Below are positions 1 to 11,100 of a stretch of DNA of 64,000 nucleotides, piece by piece. The stretch lies in NCBI GenBank assembly GCA_040954595.2, contig CM082589.2, positions 5,456,001-5,520,000 of the forward strand, given 5' to 3'. The position numbers were made by a program, and so were the translations under genes. This DNA comes from Balanoglossus misakiensis. Its lineage: Eukaryota; Hemichordata. The notes beneath the pieces are model-generated. The model was not told where the DNA came from, did no database searches, and was given only the letters and a program-made list of their open reading frames with translations. The number at the start of each line of letters is the position of its first letter. Positions within the stretch are counted from its first letter, which is position 1.

Positions 1-147
1 ATTGTCTTTTCCAGTATTAAACGAGAATCGATATTCTGCCTACGGTAAATTCATATACCATCACGCGTAAGAAATAGGTGTGCTGTGTTTTATTGCTATC
101 ACTGAAACTGTATTTTGTTTAATTACCATACTTCATATCCTTACCAG

Positions 148-1018
148 GGTGCCTGCCCGCCTGAAGAGCATAGGTGAGAGTGTGGGCATAGACTTCACTG
201 GCAAGAGTGATATTCTGCCCAACCCTACCCTGTGCCACGCCCTGTTGGAATACGCCAAAGAAGTCGGTGGTGGAAAGAAACAAGACGAAGTTCAGGAATA
301 CATGTTCAAGGTTAGTGTCTGCGGGCTGAAGTGTGGGGCGCCATGTGTTGTATTAGTTTACATGCTGTCACCGATGGTTTACCACATTTTCGATCCAGTG
401 AAGAATTGGTCATTTATCTGCATACTGTTTAACAACGCATGTCTATGTTCCTCCGACCACACAGGCCTACTTCACAGACGGCCCACCCGACGGACTACTG
501 AAGGCAGACTTCTTGTTGAAGGTGGCTGGAATGTGCGGCCTGGACACTCAGAAGGCCGAGGCCTACATGATGAATCCCGAGCATCAAAAGACTGTGATTG
601 CCATCGGCCAGGCCTGGAGAGACAAGGGTGTGACCGGTGGGTGAGAGTGTCTTTTTTTGACGTTCAAACTTTTTAGATAAACAAGTAGCTGTCTGTGCAA
701 AACATAATGCAATGTACCTACAATGGAAAAATGTGCATATCTGTATGGCTGTTTGATGCACATGGACATCTGTACTGTGATACATTTGAATTCCAGGTGT
801 TTTCTGTTGCTCTATTGAGAGGTGGGCTCCACTACACCCTGGCCAATACCAGGTGTACACTAGCATTTTACCAGGTGTACCCTGCCCTGATATGCGCTTT
901 GTCTGTGTGTTCGTTTGCAGCTTCGCCGACCTACTTCATGAATGGACGGAAAATGTTCGGCGGTCACGTGGAGAAGGCGACATTCATCGAGGCCTTTGAG
1001 ACCGTCGCTAAATCCTAA
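148..1018 (+). CDS. DsbA/FrnE-like thioredoxin-fold protein, 3' exons
   Basis: Three exons join in phase: 148-310, 465-636 and 921-1018 (stop TAA at 1016-1018). The first exon needs two bases from an upstream exon outside the window, so the gene is 5'-truncated here. The translation reads VPARLKSIGESVGIDF..., then AYFTDGPPDGLL..., then TASPTYFMNG and a short C-terminal helix. This matches the insert helices and the C-terminal cis-proline strand (SPTYF) of the DSBA-like thioredoxin domain in FrnE and 2-hydroxychromene-2-carboxylate isomerase-type proteins. The N-terminal beta-alpha unit, where an active-site CxxC would lie, is outside the window, so I cannot tell whether it is a redox enzyme. 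The middle exon ends at GTGGGT (637); the nearby GTGAGA at 641 would break the frame. No signal peptide can be judged. Family assignment is fairly sure, substrate unknown. Confidence 0.8.
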
Positions 1019-1090
1019 GACTTCAGCCAGCATCAGTGTCCAGATAGCCTTCAGAGCTAAAATTAATATGTGTCGATTATAAATGAGTTT

Positions 1091-1096
1091 ATTAAA
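1091..1096 (+). promoter_or_regulatory. Probable poly(A) signal (ATTAAA) of the DsbA-like gene
   Basis: ATTAAA lies about 75 bases after the stop codon at 1018. It is the common variant of AATAAA and the first such hexamer downstream. The cleavage site itself is not visible. Confidence 0.45.
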
Positions 1097-2184
1097 CGAA
1101 TAGTAGTTATATGTGTAGTGCAGTTATCTTTCCTGGTGAAACATGATTCTGGGGATGTCGTTCTACTCTGTCAGCTGGATATTTGCAGTTGATGATGACC
1201 CTGGGTCAAATCCAGGGTTCAGGGTCTGATGAAGTTCTGCAATACTGGCAAAAACGAAGAGGTGGAACAATAGGCCTGAATTATGTGTCCCCAGCATAAG
1301 TAGGAAGATTAGCGAGTAAATGTTGTGATATGTTTAAAATGTGGAGGTGGTAAGGTATAGGAACAAATTGTTTTCGGTCAATTCACTATTAATGTCAGGT
1401 TCTATTTTAATGCACACAAGAGTGACTAGTACATTGTGCTAATCATATCGCCAGTTACACGGTAAATCATGCGGGTATAATGATTGATATCTAAACCACT
1501 TAATTATTCACTGTAATGGAGGAAGAATTTACTGGTTGGTTTGGCCATCTTCAATCATCTGCTCACTTGCGAATCAGAATATACAAGATGATTATAGTCT
1601 CGGAGATTTCAGAGGTTTCACATTCATCTATAGTTGATTTTCATCATCATAAACTCGATGGGAAATCTGTACACAACTTTGTAGTGCTTTTAGAACAGAA
1701 TATATTAAAGGATTTTAATTCACCGTTCAGGACCAGTTGAATTGTGTGTGAAGACTGTGTATTCTATGACAATGCAAAGAGCGTTCAGTTTATTACAAAT
1801 ACATGGTTACCACGATGCAAATTTAGCCTCAGTTCCCATGGAAACTTATGAAGTAGCCGTTCACAGATTTTCGTGGGGTGGCGGAGTGGTCGCCTGCTGA
1901 AGAACGCAGAACAGGTGTCGTGACACGCCAGTGAATCATTTGGGCGAGAAAGGGGGCATGCTTGAACATTTTCTGCGATAGAGAGGGCTTATCTGACGAC
2001 CTTCTGATCGGCCGAAAAGTCGGAGGTACCGTTTAGGGTCACGTGTTATCTCGATTCTCATCAATATAGTGTGTTATCTTGCACAGCTGTATGCGTACAG
2101 ACGCACAAACAGAAAAAATGATCAGTAACCTCCGCCAGAACTCATATATGGCGGGGAACACACTCTTGAAAAACAAGACAATAA
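1097..2184. other. Intergenic, no gene recognised
   Basis: Between the two convergent gene ends I see no supported coding exon. The 74-codon open frame at 1516-1740 has no splice context or recognisable motif and looks like chance. Confidence 0.5.
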
Positions 2185-2352
2185 ACACACAGTTTTCTTC
2201 TTTATTTACATATATTTAAAGACACGTTTTAATATAACAAGAAGTGAAACGTTAAGAGGACAATTAGTTTCTATCAAATCTATCCCCGTGGTGCAGGTAT
2301 TGTCATCAGGCAAAGAATTATCTTGGAACACGTCTTCGGGACCATCGTTCAC
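2185..2352 (-). other. Terminal 3' UTR exon with AATAAA of the cysteine-rich peptide gene
   Basis: Exon 3 of the minus-strand gene runs 12 nt past its stop to a strong donor CTG|GTAAGT (exon end 2627). The next good acceptor is TTTCTTGTAG at 2353, and AATAAA follows at 2206-2201. The stop is so close to the last junction that nonsense-mediated decay is not expected. The 3' boundary near 2185 is approximate. This exon is also open for 48 codons (2352-2209) in the phase left by exon 1. Confidence 0.55.
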
Positions 2353-2638
2353 CTACAAGAAAGTCAGAAGTGTAAAACATGATGCGCATTTCTTCCACTG
2401 TTCAGAGAGACCCAGAAATCGCTAGGTGTTGCATCAAAGAAACTTGGAAAGTTGATAAATGCTAAGGACATATTGTTTACCATGATGTACAGCGTAACAG
2501 TTACACTATGTGGCTACCTTGACTTGGGACGGTCGTCCGTACACGTAGCCGAAGACGGGACATTTCCAATGCTGATGAAAGCCATTGTTCACCCCATGAT
2601 GTTACAAAGCAGTAAATTGGACTTACCAGTTGCTGCAC

Positions 2639-3126
2639 TCAGATCTTCTCTTTACAACAACTTTCCACTAATAAACAACACGCACGCTGTACTTCGGCGT
2701 TGCACGATAGACAATGTCGGCAACTACATTCTTGTAAAGAAAAGAAAATAGCATATTGTAAAAAATTAGACCCAATTGCGACTAAATATGCGCAAGATGT
2801 GTTAGAGCTACAATTCACCTCTTCTTTTTCGTCATCGAAGAAGAATGACCAATCAGGTGCATGAAGGTTGAATTATGTGAAAATTGAACTGATTTAGCCT
2901 AGATATATATTTTATTAATGCGTATATCGCAAGGCTATCACTATACAGACTATACCATGTAAGTGCATTTAACGGAATGGCAAGGGTTTAAAACGAAATA
3001 TGAATAATAATGTAACCAATGCAGTCTCAACTTACGATGACCAAAACTGCGTTTGTTTCTTGCCTGAAATAGTAAAAAGAGACAAAAATGATAAACAGAA
3101 TTATGCATTCAGCAATCCGCCCGTCA

Positions 3127-3161
<35 letters not shown>

Positions 3162-3451
3162 AAGTATAAATATCTGTCAAAGTATAACCTTTCCTGTTTT
3201 CTTCCAACAGATCACATAAAACAATACATATTGTCAACATTTCCAATTTGGCAGCACATGGTGAAACGACTTGATCCGCGTTAAATGATATCAGTCTTAT
3301 TTACTCTACAAAATTCCATTACCTGACTTTTCGCAACCAACTTGTGCAGGTCACTGTTACTTATTTCCGGCGAATCTTGAAGTGTGTCTTCAGCCTGGGA
3401 CAACACAACAAGAGACAGGAGAGTGAGCGTCAACAGGACAGAGTGCTTCAT
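2639..3451 (-). CDS. Secreted cysteine-rich prepropeptide with furin-type site
   Basis: Coding exons on the minus strand are 3451-3323, 3063-3036 and 2730-2639 (stop TGA 2641-2639). Intron phases 0 and 1 agree across both junctions, giving 82 residues. Residues 1-20 are a signal peptide (MKHS, then a leucine-rich core ending LSQA). Residues 21-44 are an acidic propiece. Residues 45-48 are RNKR, a furin-type site. Residues 49-82 are a mature peptide with eight Cys at 54, 56, 59, 62, 70, 71, 77 and 78 (C-x-C-x2-C-x2-C-x7-CC-x5-CC). The start ATG has A at -3. Exon 2 is only 28 nt but has a long pyrimidine tract ending TATTTCAG and a GTAAGT donor. Size, three coding exons, RxKR site and eight Cys recall hepcidin-type prepropeptides, but the spacing differs from hepcidin (C-x2-CC-x-CC-x4-C-x2-CC). 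An antimicrobial or hormone-like role is inference; I do not recognise the family. Confidence 0.72.
3128..3161. repeat. (TGTC)n microsatellite
   Basis: About eight tandem TGTC units inside intron 1 of the minus-strand peptide gene. Confidence 0.9.
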
Positions 3452-3528
3452 CTTGTCACGAGGCAAACAGATCGGTTGATGGCGAGCTGATGTACACTAA
3501 GCAATGATCGATTGTATATGACCGATCC

Positions 3529-3544
3529 TATATATATATATATA
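3529..3544 (-). promoter_or_regulatory. TATA-like element of the cysteine-rich peptide gene
   Basis: A run of TATATATA on the minus strand lies about 80 bases upstream of the start codon at 3451. This would allow a short 5' UTR starting near 3500. It could equally be a simple TA repeat. Confidence 0.4.
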
Positions 3545-5145
3545 CATGTATGCATACGACTGCCAACTCAACTGACGTCATCTTCCATATCTCCATTGCA
3601 TCCAATAGATTCTGGTCAACAGCAATATATCAAGTGACATGTAGATTCGGGTCTGTCAAGCTCACATGGTCTATTTACTGTAACACGACCAAAACAACTG
3701 TCAGATCATAATGTGTCAACAAAGTCCACATGTGAACTATTGTATTCAAATTGTAAGGAGGTATAGCGCCATCGATAAATACAGTAACATTTGCGGTTGT
3801 TTTTAAAGTTTTAAATACTTCGCTCCAACATTTGTCTAAAACTCAATTGGGACAAGCGAGACGGAGCCATCTGCGATAGTGTTCACCATTGCGTTTGTTT
3901 TCGCGTTTCTTTTTCTTGAGCTCGGTCCAGTGAATCGAGTGAGAGAGCCCTCTTGCAACTTTAACACGTAAATCGTTAAAACAGGAAAATCATGACTAAG
4001 GAAACAGAGACTATTGGAAAATGCACCTAGTAGGGAGATATGAATCTACCATCAGATAAATCTATAGCAATTTCGATCAACTTTGCAATTTTTGCACCTT
4101 CCTATAGAGCCAAAGCCAAAGAAATCAACTCGGAACGAAATCACATATCAACATCCGAGATATGGTTTCGAAAGATTCCTTTTCGGATGATTGCCAATGT
4201 CAATTGTAAAGCAATTAAAATCGTCTCCCAACCTCTACCCGAAAGCTCGTTACATTGTAAATCTGACCAAATATCGCCGTTCTCATAAAGTAGACAAATC
4301 GATAATTATTGGTGCGATATCCCTTCTTTTGTTATGTAATCATAATTATGTTTACATGGTGGATCCCAGTGGAGATGGATCTTTAAAAATGACAAGCTTC
4401 GTCGTGACTGGGTGGTGACAGCGAACATAAAACCGAAAGCAATTTTGACATAATCGTTAGCTCGACTGCAGTCACCTACAGACTTTAATCTGTTTTCAGG
4501 GATCATCAGGCTGTCAGGACAGGTAACATTTGCAAACTACACATTTGACTTGACTGTGGTACATGGTTTGCAGTCATATGTCAGTAAAATGAGTATAGAA
4601 GGATAGAAACACTGTTTTTTTTCTCGAGTCCTCCTCTCGTAGCTGATGCCAGTGTGTAGGGGACTTCACAGCGGAGGACACGTAGCTATAGATCTGATAG
4701 CAGACGAAAAAGACAAAATCCTTGAGACTAATTCTAACAATTAGAAGTCTTTGGGGATACCAATCGTGTTTATTTCACACACGTGTGTGACAGAGAATCT
4801 ACTTAAATCGTCTGCAGTAGAAATTAGCATCATAATAGGAGGGTACCACACTTTTTATGCAACTTAATTCTCTCTCGTAAATTGGGATGACTTTTTTGTT
4901 TGTTTCTTAAATTAATGAGGGGTGGATATTGGCCAGATGAATGAGAAAAGTGGGCGAGTCTTTATTTTGAAATGACGGGAGGTGGTAATTGAGAATATTT
5001 ACGTTGTACTAGTTGTTGTCAGAGTGTACTTCAACCCTTTGTGGAATGGTTTATTCCAAAATAAAAGTAGGGTCGGAGAGCGCAGCAAGTTTGAAGTGTT
5101 TCTGTCGGCTTGGGTCACTCCGGTCAGCGAGGTTGCTAAGCTGTG
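3545..5145. other. Shared upstream region between divergent genes
   Basis: This stretch lies between the minus-strand peptide gene and the laminin start and must hold both upstream regions. No exon is supported. The part just before 5146 is probably laminin 5' UTR, but I see no clear TATA or initiator and cannot place the transcription start. Confidence 0.4.
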
Positions 5146-8100
5146 ATGGCGGGCAGAACTTCTCTCGCGACCATCTTCTGGTTGGGATTTTTATCAGTTT
5201 TCCTCGGAAACCTTGTCAGGGGCCAGGTTTTACAGCCGCCCTATTTCAACATCGCGACCGGCAAACCCATCGAAGCCACGGCGACGTGCGGCGAGGGGGT
5301 GGCCGGTGATTCGGAAACCTTCTGCAAGCTTACCGGCAACACAGGCACGGAGAGACTGGCCGACCCGGGCCCCACCGGCTCAAACTTAATCCAGGGACAA
5401 TATTGCGATGTCTGCGAACCGGCGGATCTGAACCACAGGAAGGCCCACCCGGCCTACTTCGCCATCGACGGGACCGAAAGGTGGTGGCAAAGCCCTCCCC
5501 TCTCCAGGAGTTTGGATTACAACTTAGTCAACGTCACGATTGATTTTGGCCAGGTACGTATAAGAACAAGTGAAGTGTTCACGCTTATGACAGACAATCC
5601 GAGACGTCTCACACTCGATCGCGTCAAAATATTTGGACAGCAGACGCATGGCCCCGAATAACCCTTTTTGTGTACCGTATCTGATAGGCATTATCAGCTT
5701 AGATAACCCGTTTCGGTTTATAGTCGTGACGCTTTATATTATAGGCGATCAGTTTTGGATTGGCAAAGATTTTTGATACATGTATATCATATATCATGAT
5801 TTTGAAGTTTGAACATGCATGTATTTTCGACTCAATATAATCATTGAAATGTTTTTTCCAAAAGCTTCTGACTGAAATACGACAGAATTAACGATCGCTT
5901 CCAGTCCCGACAGACAGTCCTTTATTTTATGCGGCAGCTTTTTTGTCTGCTCCGCTATACACATTCTTGCCCCGTCGGCGGTCTTTGTAATTGACAAATG
6001 GAAAAGTGTGAAACGGTTGTCACTGCTGAATCAATCGAAGCGAAAACATTACCGTTGACGCATAGTGTTCCCTGTTCACACATGGTTTTAAGCCGATCAG
6101 GTGAGTTTGTCAAGTATACGTGAGCGCGATGGTGTCGCCCCGCCTCTTTCCCCCAAACCGGCGAAACAGACACGAGACAAGCGCGGTTCTTGTGAACAGA
6201 GACATGCATGCCTTTATAAATTAAAATGGGATTAGTCATTGCGAAGTTTGGGTTGTGAGAGTAATGTTATACTCCCGGATTCCATGGAAAGAACATTGAA
6301 AACGTGAACCCGTCAATGAATCCTGTTTTAAAAAACGAGAGTGGAATAACAAACGTGATGGTTGAATGAAATGACGTGAAAATATGTATACACTTGGAGG
6401 GGCTTGAAATGGATTTGTAAATGGAAATAGATTCGGTGCGCGCGCGCGAAACAAACTATAGTATTAATAATGAAAACCAGGAATAAGAAAGGCCAGGACC
6501 ACCAGAAAATACCGGGATGATGGCTGTGGTCCCACAGGTATACGTGCAACCAAATAAAGGGACTTTTCCATCAGTTCATGCTTGTGGGTCTTCTATCAGC
6601 CGTGATCAAACACAAGTTTTTTTGTGTGTGACCCACCCATCAAATCAGTTGATATTGACACGCATGTCTACACGTATACGGTGCAAGCTCAGCTGTCTCA
6701 GAGTTTCAGACAGTGCAAACGAAATTATGTGGATAAATATAGAAAATTTCCCCCAAGAGAAACTTCTCTGTACTGATTAAATCAGATGTAGGGTACACAG
6801 TCGAACGGGAGTTGTCCGTAGTTACCATGCGATCGCGCACCGGGATTGCGCGCATCGCGCCCCTTTTCTGCTAGTCATAGGCGCGCGCGCGTTCCCAGGG
6901 TAACTTACTAGACGTAGACGTCGCCGTACCCTACGTCTGATTTTAATCAGATTGGGGTTATGGAAGAGTTCCTTGCCTTTGGGTGACATTGCTTTCATTT
7001 GATTAATCAGTAAAAAATTATATGATAAAAGGAGACAGACGTTTTCCAAGAGGGAAATGGAAAGAGCTAAATATTTACCCCCTTTCACCACCATGGTTCA
7101 GCCCAAATCCATTGTTTTCTAAGGTAAAGTTGGACCTCTATAGAGAGAACTGGGGGTGATGTTTTCAGGTTCTGCAAACCTGATAAGGGATGAACCAATT
7201 GATATCCGGGGAGGGGTCAGGGAGGATTTTGAAAACAAAAATCAGCCAGATAAGGCTACAAAAAGTGCTACGTCATAAAATTTTCAAGACCCCCCCCCCC
7301 CAGGATATCAAATGGTCCACCCCTAACCATGTCTTGTCTGGGCATTCCTACACATGACATGTTGTGTGTATGCTCAAATAAAAACAAAGAGAGGTTCAGA
7401 CATGTCCGACAGTGATTAAGAACAAAGACATTAAGTCCTGGATGTCTTGAAACTCAATCTTCCATGTGGGAATCTTATTAAGGGCTTTAGGAGAATTCTT
7501 CTGCTTTCTTTCAAGGGATGTTTTTGCTCAATGCCCACCCTGTCAAACTCTCACACTTCATTAACTCAGCAGAAACGGTTGGACTAATTATGGTGCGAGA
7601 GGCTTTTGTTTTTTCTGCTTAAATCCTCAGTGCCCGAGCCTTTAAATAAAACAGCAAATAAGTTTTGAACAGTTACTGTGTTCAATTTCACTTTATTTAG
7701 TTTTGTGCGAAGAATAAATCCCCCTGATTACATTCTGTGGTGATTTGTGCAGAGAAGCAAACAAAGTTAATTACTTCTCACCCTTTGAAGATCGACAGTT
7801 TCTCGTAAAATGATCACCTGTTTCAACACAACATTTGCCAGTTCTATGCAAAGCATATAAGCCAGCCTTTTCCTGGAACATAGCATTATAACTCATTATT
7901 AAAATAAGCAGTCTGTCAGCCAAAGACAGCTGAGGAAAAAAATTGACTATGGGGGAAAAGTGAATTTTGATCACAGTATTAACGCCTAATTTGTTGCCTA
8001 TAGGATGCATGATCAGTAGTTTAAGTCACATTTTAGTTACCTCTGTATTAATATTATATACCAAGCTTTTTGTCAGATTTAGACAGCCAACAGAACATAC

Positions 8101-11100
8101 TTTTGTTCCTGAAATTGGTTTACCAAAGAAGACCAACCGGTAAATTGGTGACCCTTGATGGTGGCCATAAGTATTCCGTTTCCAATTTGACAGACTGTTA
8201 AACAAAATGAATAACTCTTTTCAAACTACATTTTATGCAGTTTTTGTAACAAAAGTCTCCAGTTTGGAATATGAGCTAGCGTTACGTTTCTTGTTTTTCA
8301 GAGCGGCATCGCAGCGCATTCCTAAAATGAAACGCATCGATGCTAAACGGTGTAATTTGAAATGAAGACTGGAGTAATTATATGCATCACTTTTGTACGC
8401 TTTGAATTTCCAAAGAAATTGCTACGTACGCATGTGAATTTCATCAAATAAAAGTACACTAATTATTGACAAAATGATTTCTTTTAACCACAAAATTTTA
8501 ATTTTCAAACTACATTGTACATCATAAAGCGTGTTATGTATGAACAGCTTGTACCGGTATTTAGGGGAACTGTGAGCACCTTCACAAAAATGCATTTTTT
8601 TCCAATACTGAAAAAAGCCTACAAAAATCAAGGCAAACATATTCAACTGAAGGTGTGAAGTCGTGTGTGGCTGGGACCAAGCAGGCACACACATGCAGCC
8701 GTACCCCCCCCCCCCCACCTCCTTCAGAACCTTTGTTGTGACAAATATTTGTGGTGATTTCCAGCCCTTTGTGGTGCCACTTGTTTTTTGTTGTACTCTG
8801 GACAAGTAATGCCATACCCCTGCTGTGGACGGTAATGGAACCCTCGGTCAGCGGGTCACTTTGAATGAAACACTCTTGACGTCCTTTACAGCGGACTCTG
8901 GATTCATTACAGTTATGGATACCTTATCCTATGTGTCCACTTCACGCCTGCAAAATAAGCTCTGGCCTCCCTGTCCAAGTACCGGCCCGAGAGAGTCTCT
9001 TACATTACAAGCTATTGTTCGGGGATCCTCTTGCCAATTTGACGACAGGTTTCGTGTGCCTGCGCGACCGGTTTTTGTAAGCCAACAGTGATGGAGGGTA
9101 GTAAACGCGACCGTGTACCTGAACAAACTTATCCGTTCAAATCTTCCCCCTTTTCCCGCAACCATCCCAGTTTTCCGATCTATACACACCTGTTTTTATG
9201 TACACTTTCTTTGTCGCACACATTTTATTTGATTTGCTTTGCCTGGTTAAGTCAAGAAGGACTGTATTTTGAGGAGACGTGAAAAGTCTTGAAGGAGATT
9301 TTTTTTTTGAAGAGGAGTGTTTGCGTTTGACTCATTTCAAAGCCATTATCGTAATCGTGTGAAGCTTTGGTGGTGTCTTTGAACTGAGTAGATCCCATGC
9401 AACTGTGAGGTGCCCAACGCTAGGAATTTCTATGGATACTGTTTTAATAAGAAATATTGCTGTCTCTGAGTGATTTTAAATTTATTAACCCTTACCCTAC
9501 ATAATTGAGTCCAAATCCAAAACTTTTCCATGGAAAAATTAGACTTCTATAGAGGTAATTTGAAATAGGGATTTGGTCACCTTTGGCCAATTGGCCACAG
9601 TTGCCATGGAAAGTTGCATACATGGGTTTATGTTCAGAAGATAAATATTAGTACTACGATTTGATCTTTCTGTAAAGAGCTGAACAAGAAACCCTGCTTG
9701 ATAGTGCTACATAGGACAGAAATGCTGGCAAAACAGTGGCCATGTAAAGTTCACATGTCGGTGGCTGATAAAACAACAGGGGGTCTTGCGGTTTCCTGTC
9801 AGTGTCAAATTCAACAACCAATGAGGTCTTTCCATGCTGCGGTTCCCCGCAGTTATTTTTTTAGGGTCGTATGAGGACAACAGCAACTGGGCAATTTGTT
9901 TTTCCCAAATTAGTTGGAAGCCCTGGGGATAGAGTGTTCACAGTATTGGATGAAATAGCAATCCAGTCAGATAGTCGGTCTGAGGTCAAATAGTGGACAT
10001 TTTTCTCAGTGCTACAATAACTTCAGTTTACAGTTCATATTTGCCTTACACTGGTACATTAGTCCAAGATAAAAAGTCACAGTTTTTACAAATATTATAC
10101 TTATCTAAATCTAAAATATATTCACATGAATGATATTTTATTATACAGTGGTTTTATTATGGAAAAAGAGGATTCAAACAGATCCAAACAGCAGATTTAA
10201 CCAAAGTATTTTTTCTGGAGGATGGGGCAGATCAGAATATATTTACAATAGATAGGACAAAAACCACTACAGTAGTTGTCAGAGTTTTATGATATCCGAA
10301 AGTCTGAAAAAATGCATCGATGGAGGTATCGGGTCAACTTCAGAGTTTTGAATGTCTTTTTTGTTTGGTGGTTAAATCTCCTCCAAATCCAAGGGGGATT
10401 TGTTCCATTCCTTGCCCGAAGCTAGAGAATGTTGTTTGTCAGAATTAGGCTCTCTTTAGAGACCCCCAGTGTTTGTTGGTTCAGACTTCCCATTGTCCGC
10501 CATTGAAGACTGACACCTTCAAACCCTCCTCACCCCTGCACTCGAGTGGTTTAACCCCACTGCCTTTCAATGGGAACGCCGGATTTGGGCGCATGGAAAT
10601 AGGGGTTACAGGGTTAAGATGTGTTCTCATGGCTGGTATGCAAATCAATACTACCGGTATTTTACTAACACTACTTGTGTAGACTAGAGTCGACACTCTG
10701 TATAGGGACGGATAATTGCTTTACAGCATTCACAAGTACAGAGGCCAAAAATTTATATTCATTCCGTATATCATTTTTCCTGGCAGCCACAGCCCAGCTG
10801 TTAATATATTAAAACCAAATACCCAGACAAAGTTTTATAATTGGTCACATACTACAGCTTGTTTGAATATAATTTTCCTTCACTACATTTTGCATGTAGG
10901 GTCAGTCTGTATTTTTTTTAAAGAAATGCTGGTTGATGAAAGTTCTATTGTAGTAAACGTCTCTCTGGAGAGTCTACCTTGCTAGGCCAGACAGTTGTCA
11001 CGGTCTGGTAGATTGAGGAAAGAAAGGTTTGAACTGGGGGGGGACGGAATATGTCATCAAGGCCAGACATGACAGTCTATAGGCTGGGTGTTGGTTTAAA

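Noticed and set aside
1873-1945. GGCGGAGTGGTCG, resembling a tRNA D-arm (Ser/Leu type)
   Set aside because: No T-arm (GGTTCGA-type) or paired acceptor stem follows at the right distance.
2515-2573. Possible minus-strand exon reading HWKCPVFGYVYGRPSQVK
   Set aside because: It is in phase with exon 1 of the peptide gene, but the acceptor has no pyrimidine tract and the three-exon model with strong sites explains the locus better.
7771-8010. Minus-strand frame with [15 protein letters not shown], faintly like a nuclear receptor ligand-domain signature
   Set aside because: Only a short stretch fits, the key Gln is Arg, there are no neighbouring exons with the rest of the domain, and it lies in laminin intron 1. 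Probably chance or a very old fragment.
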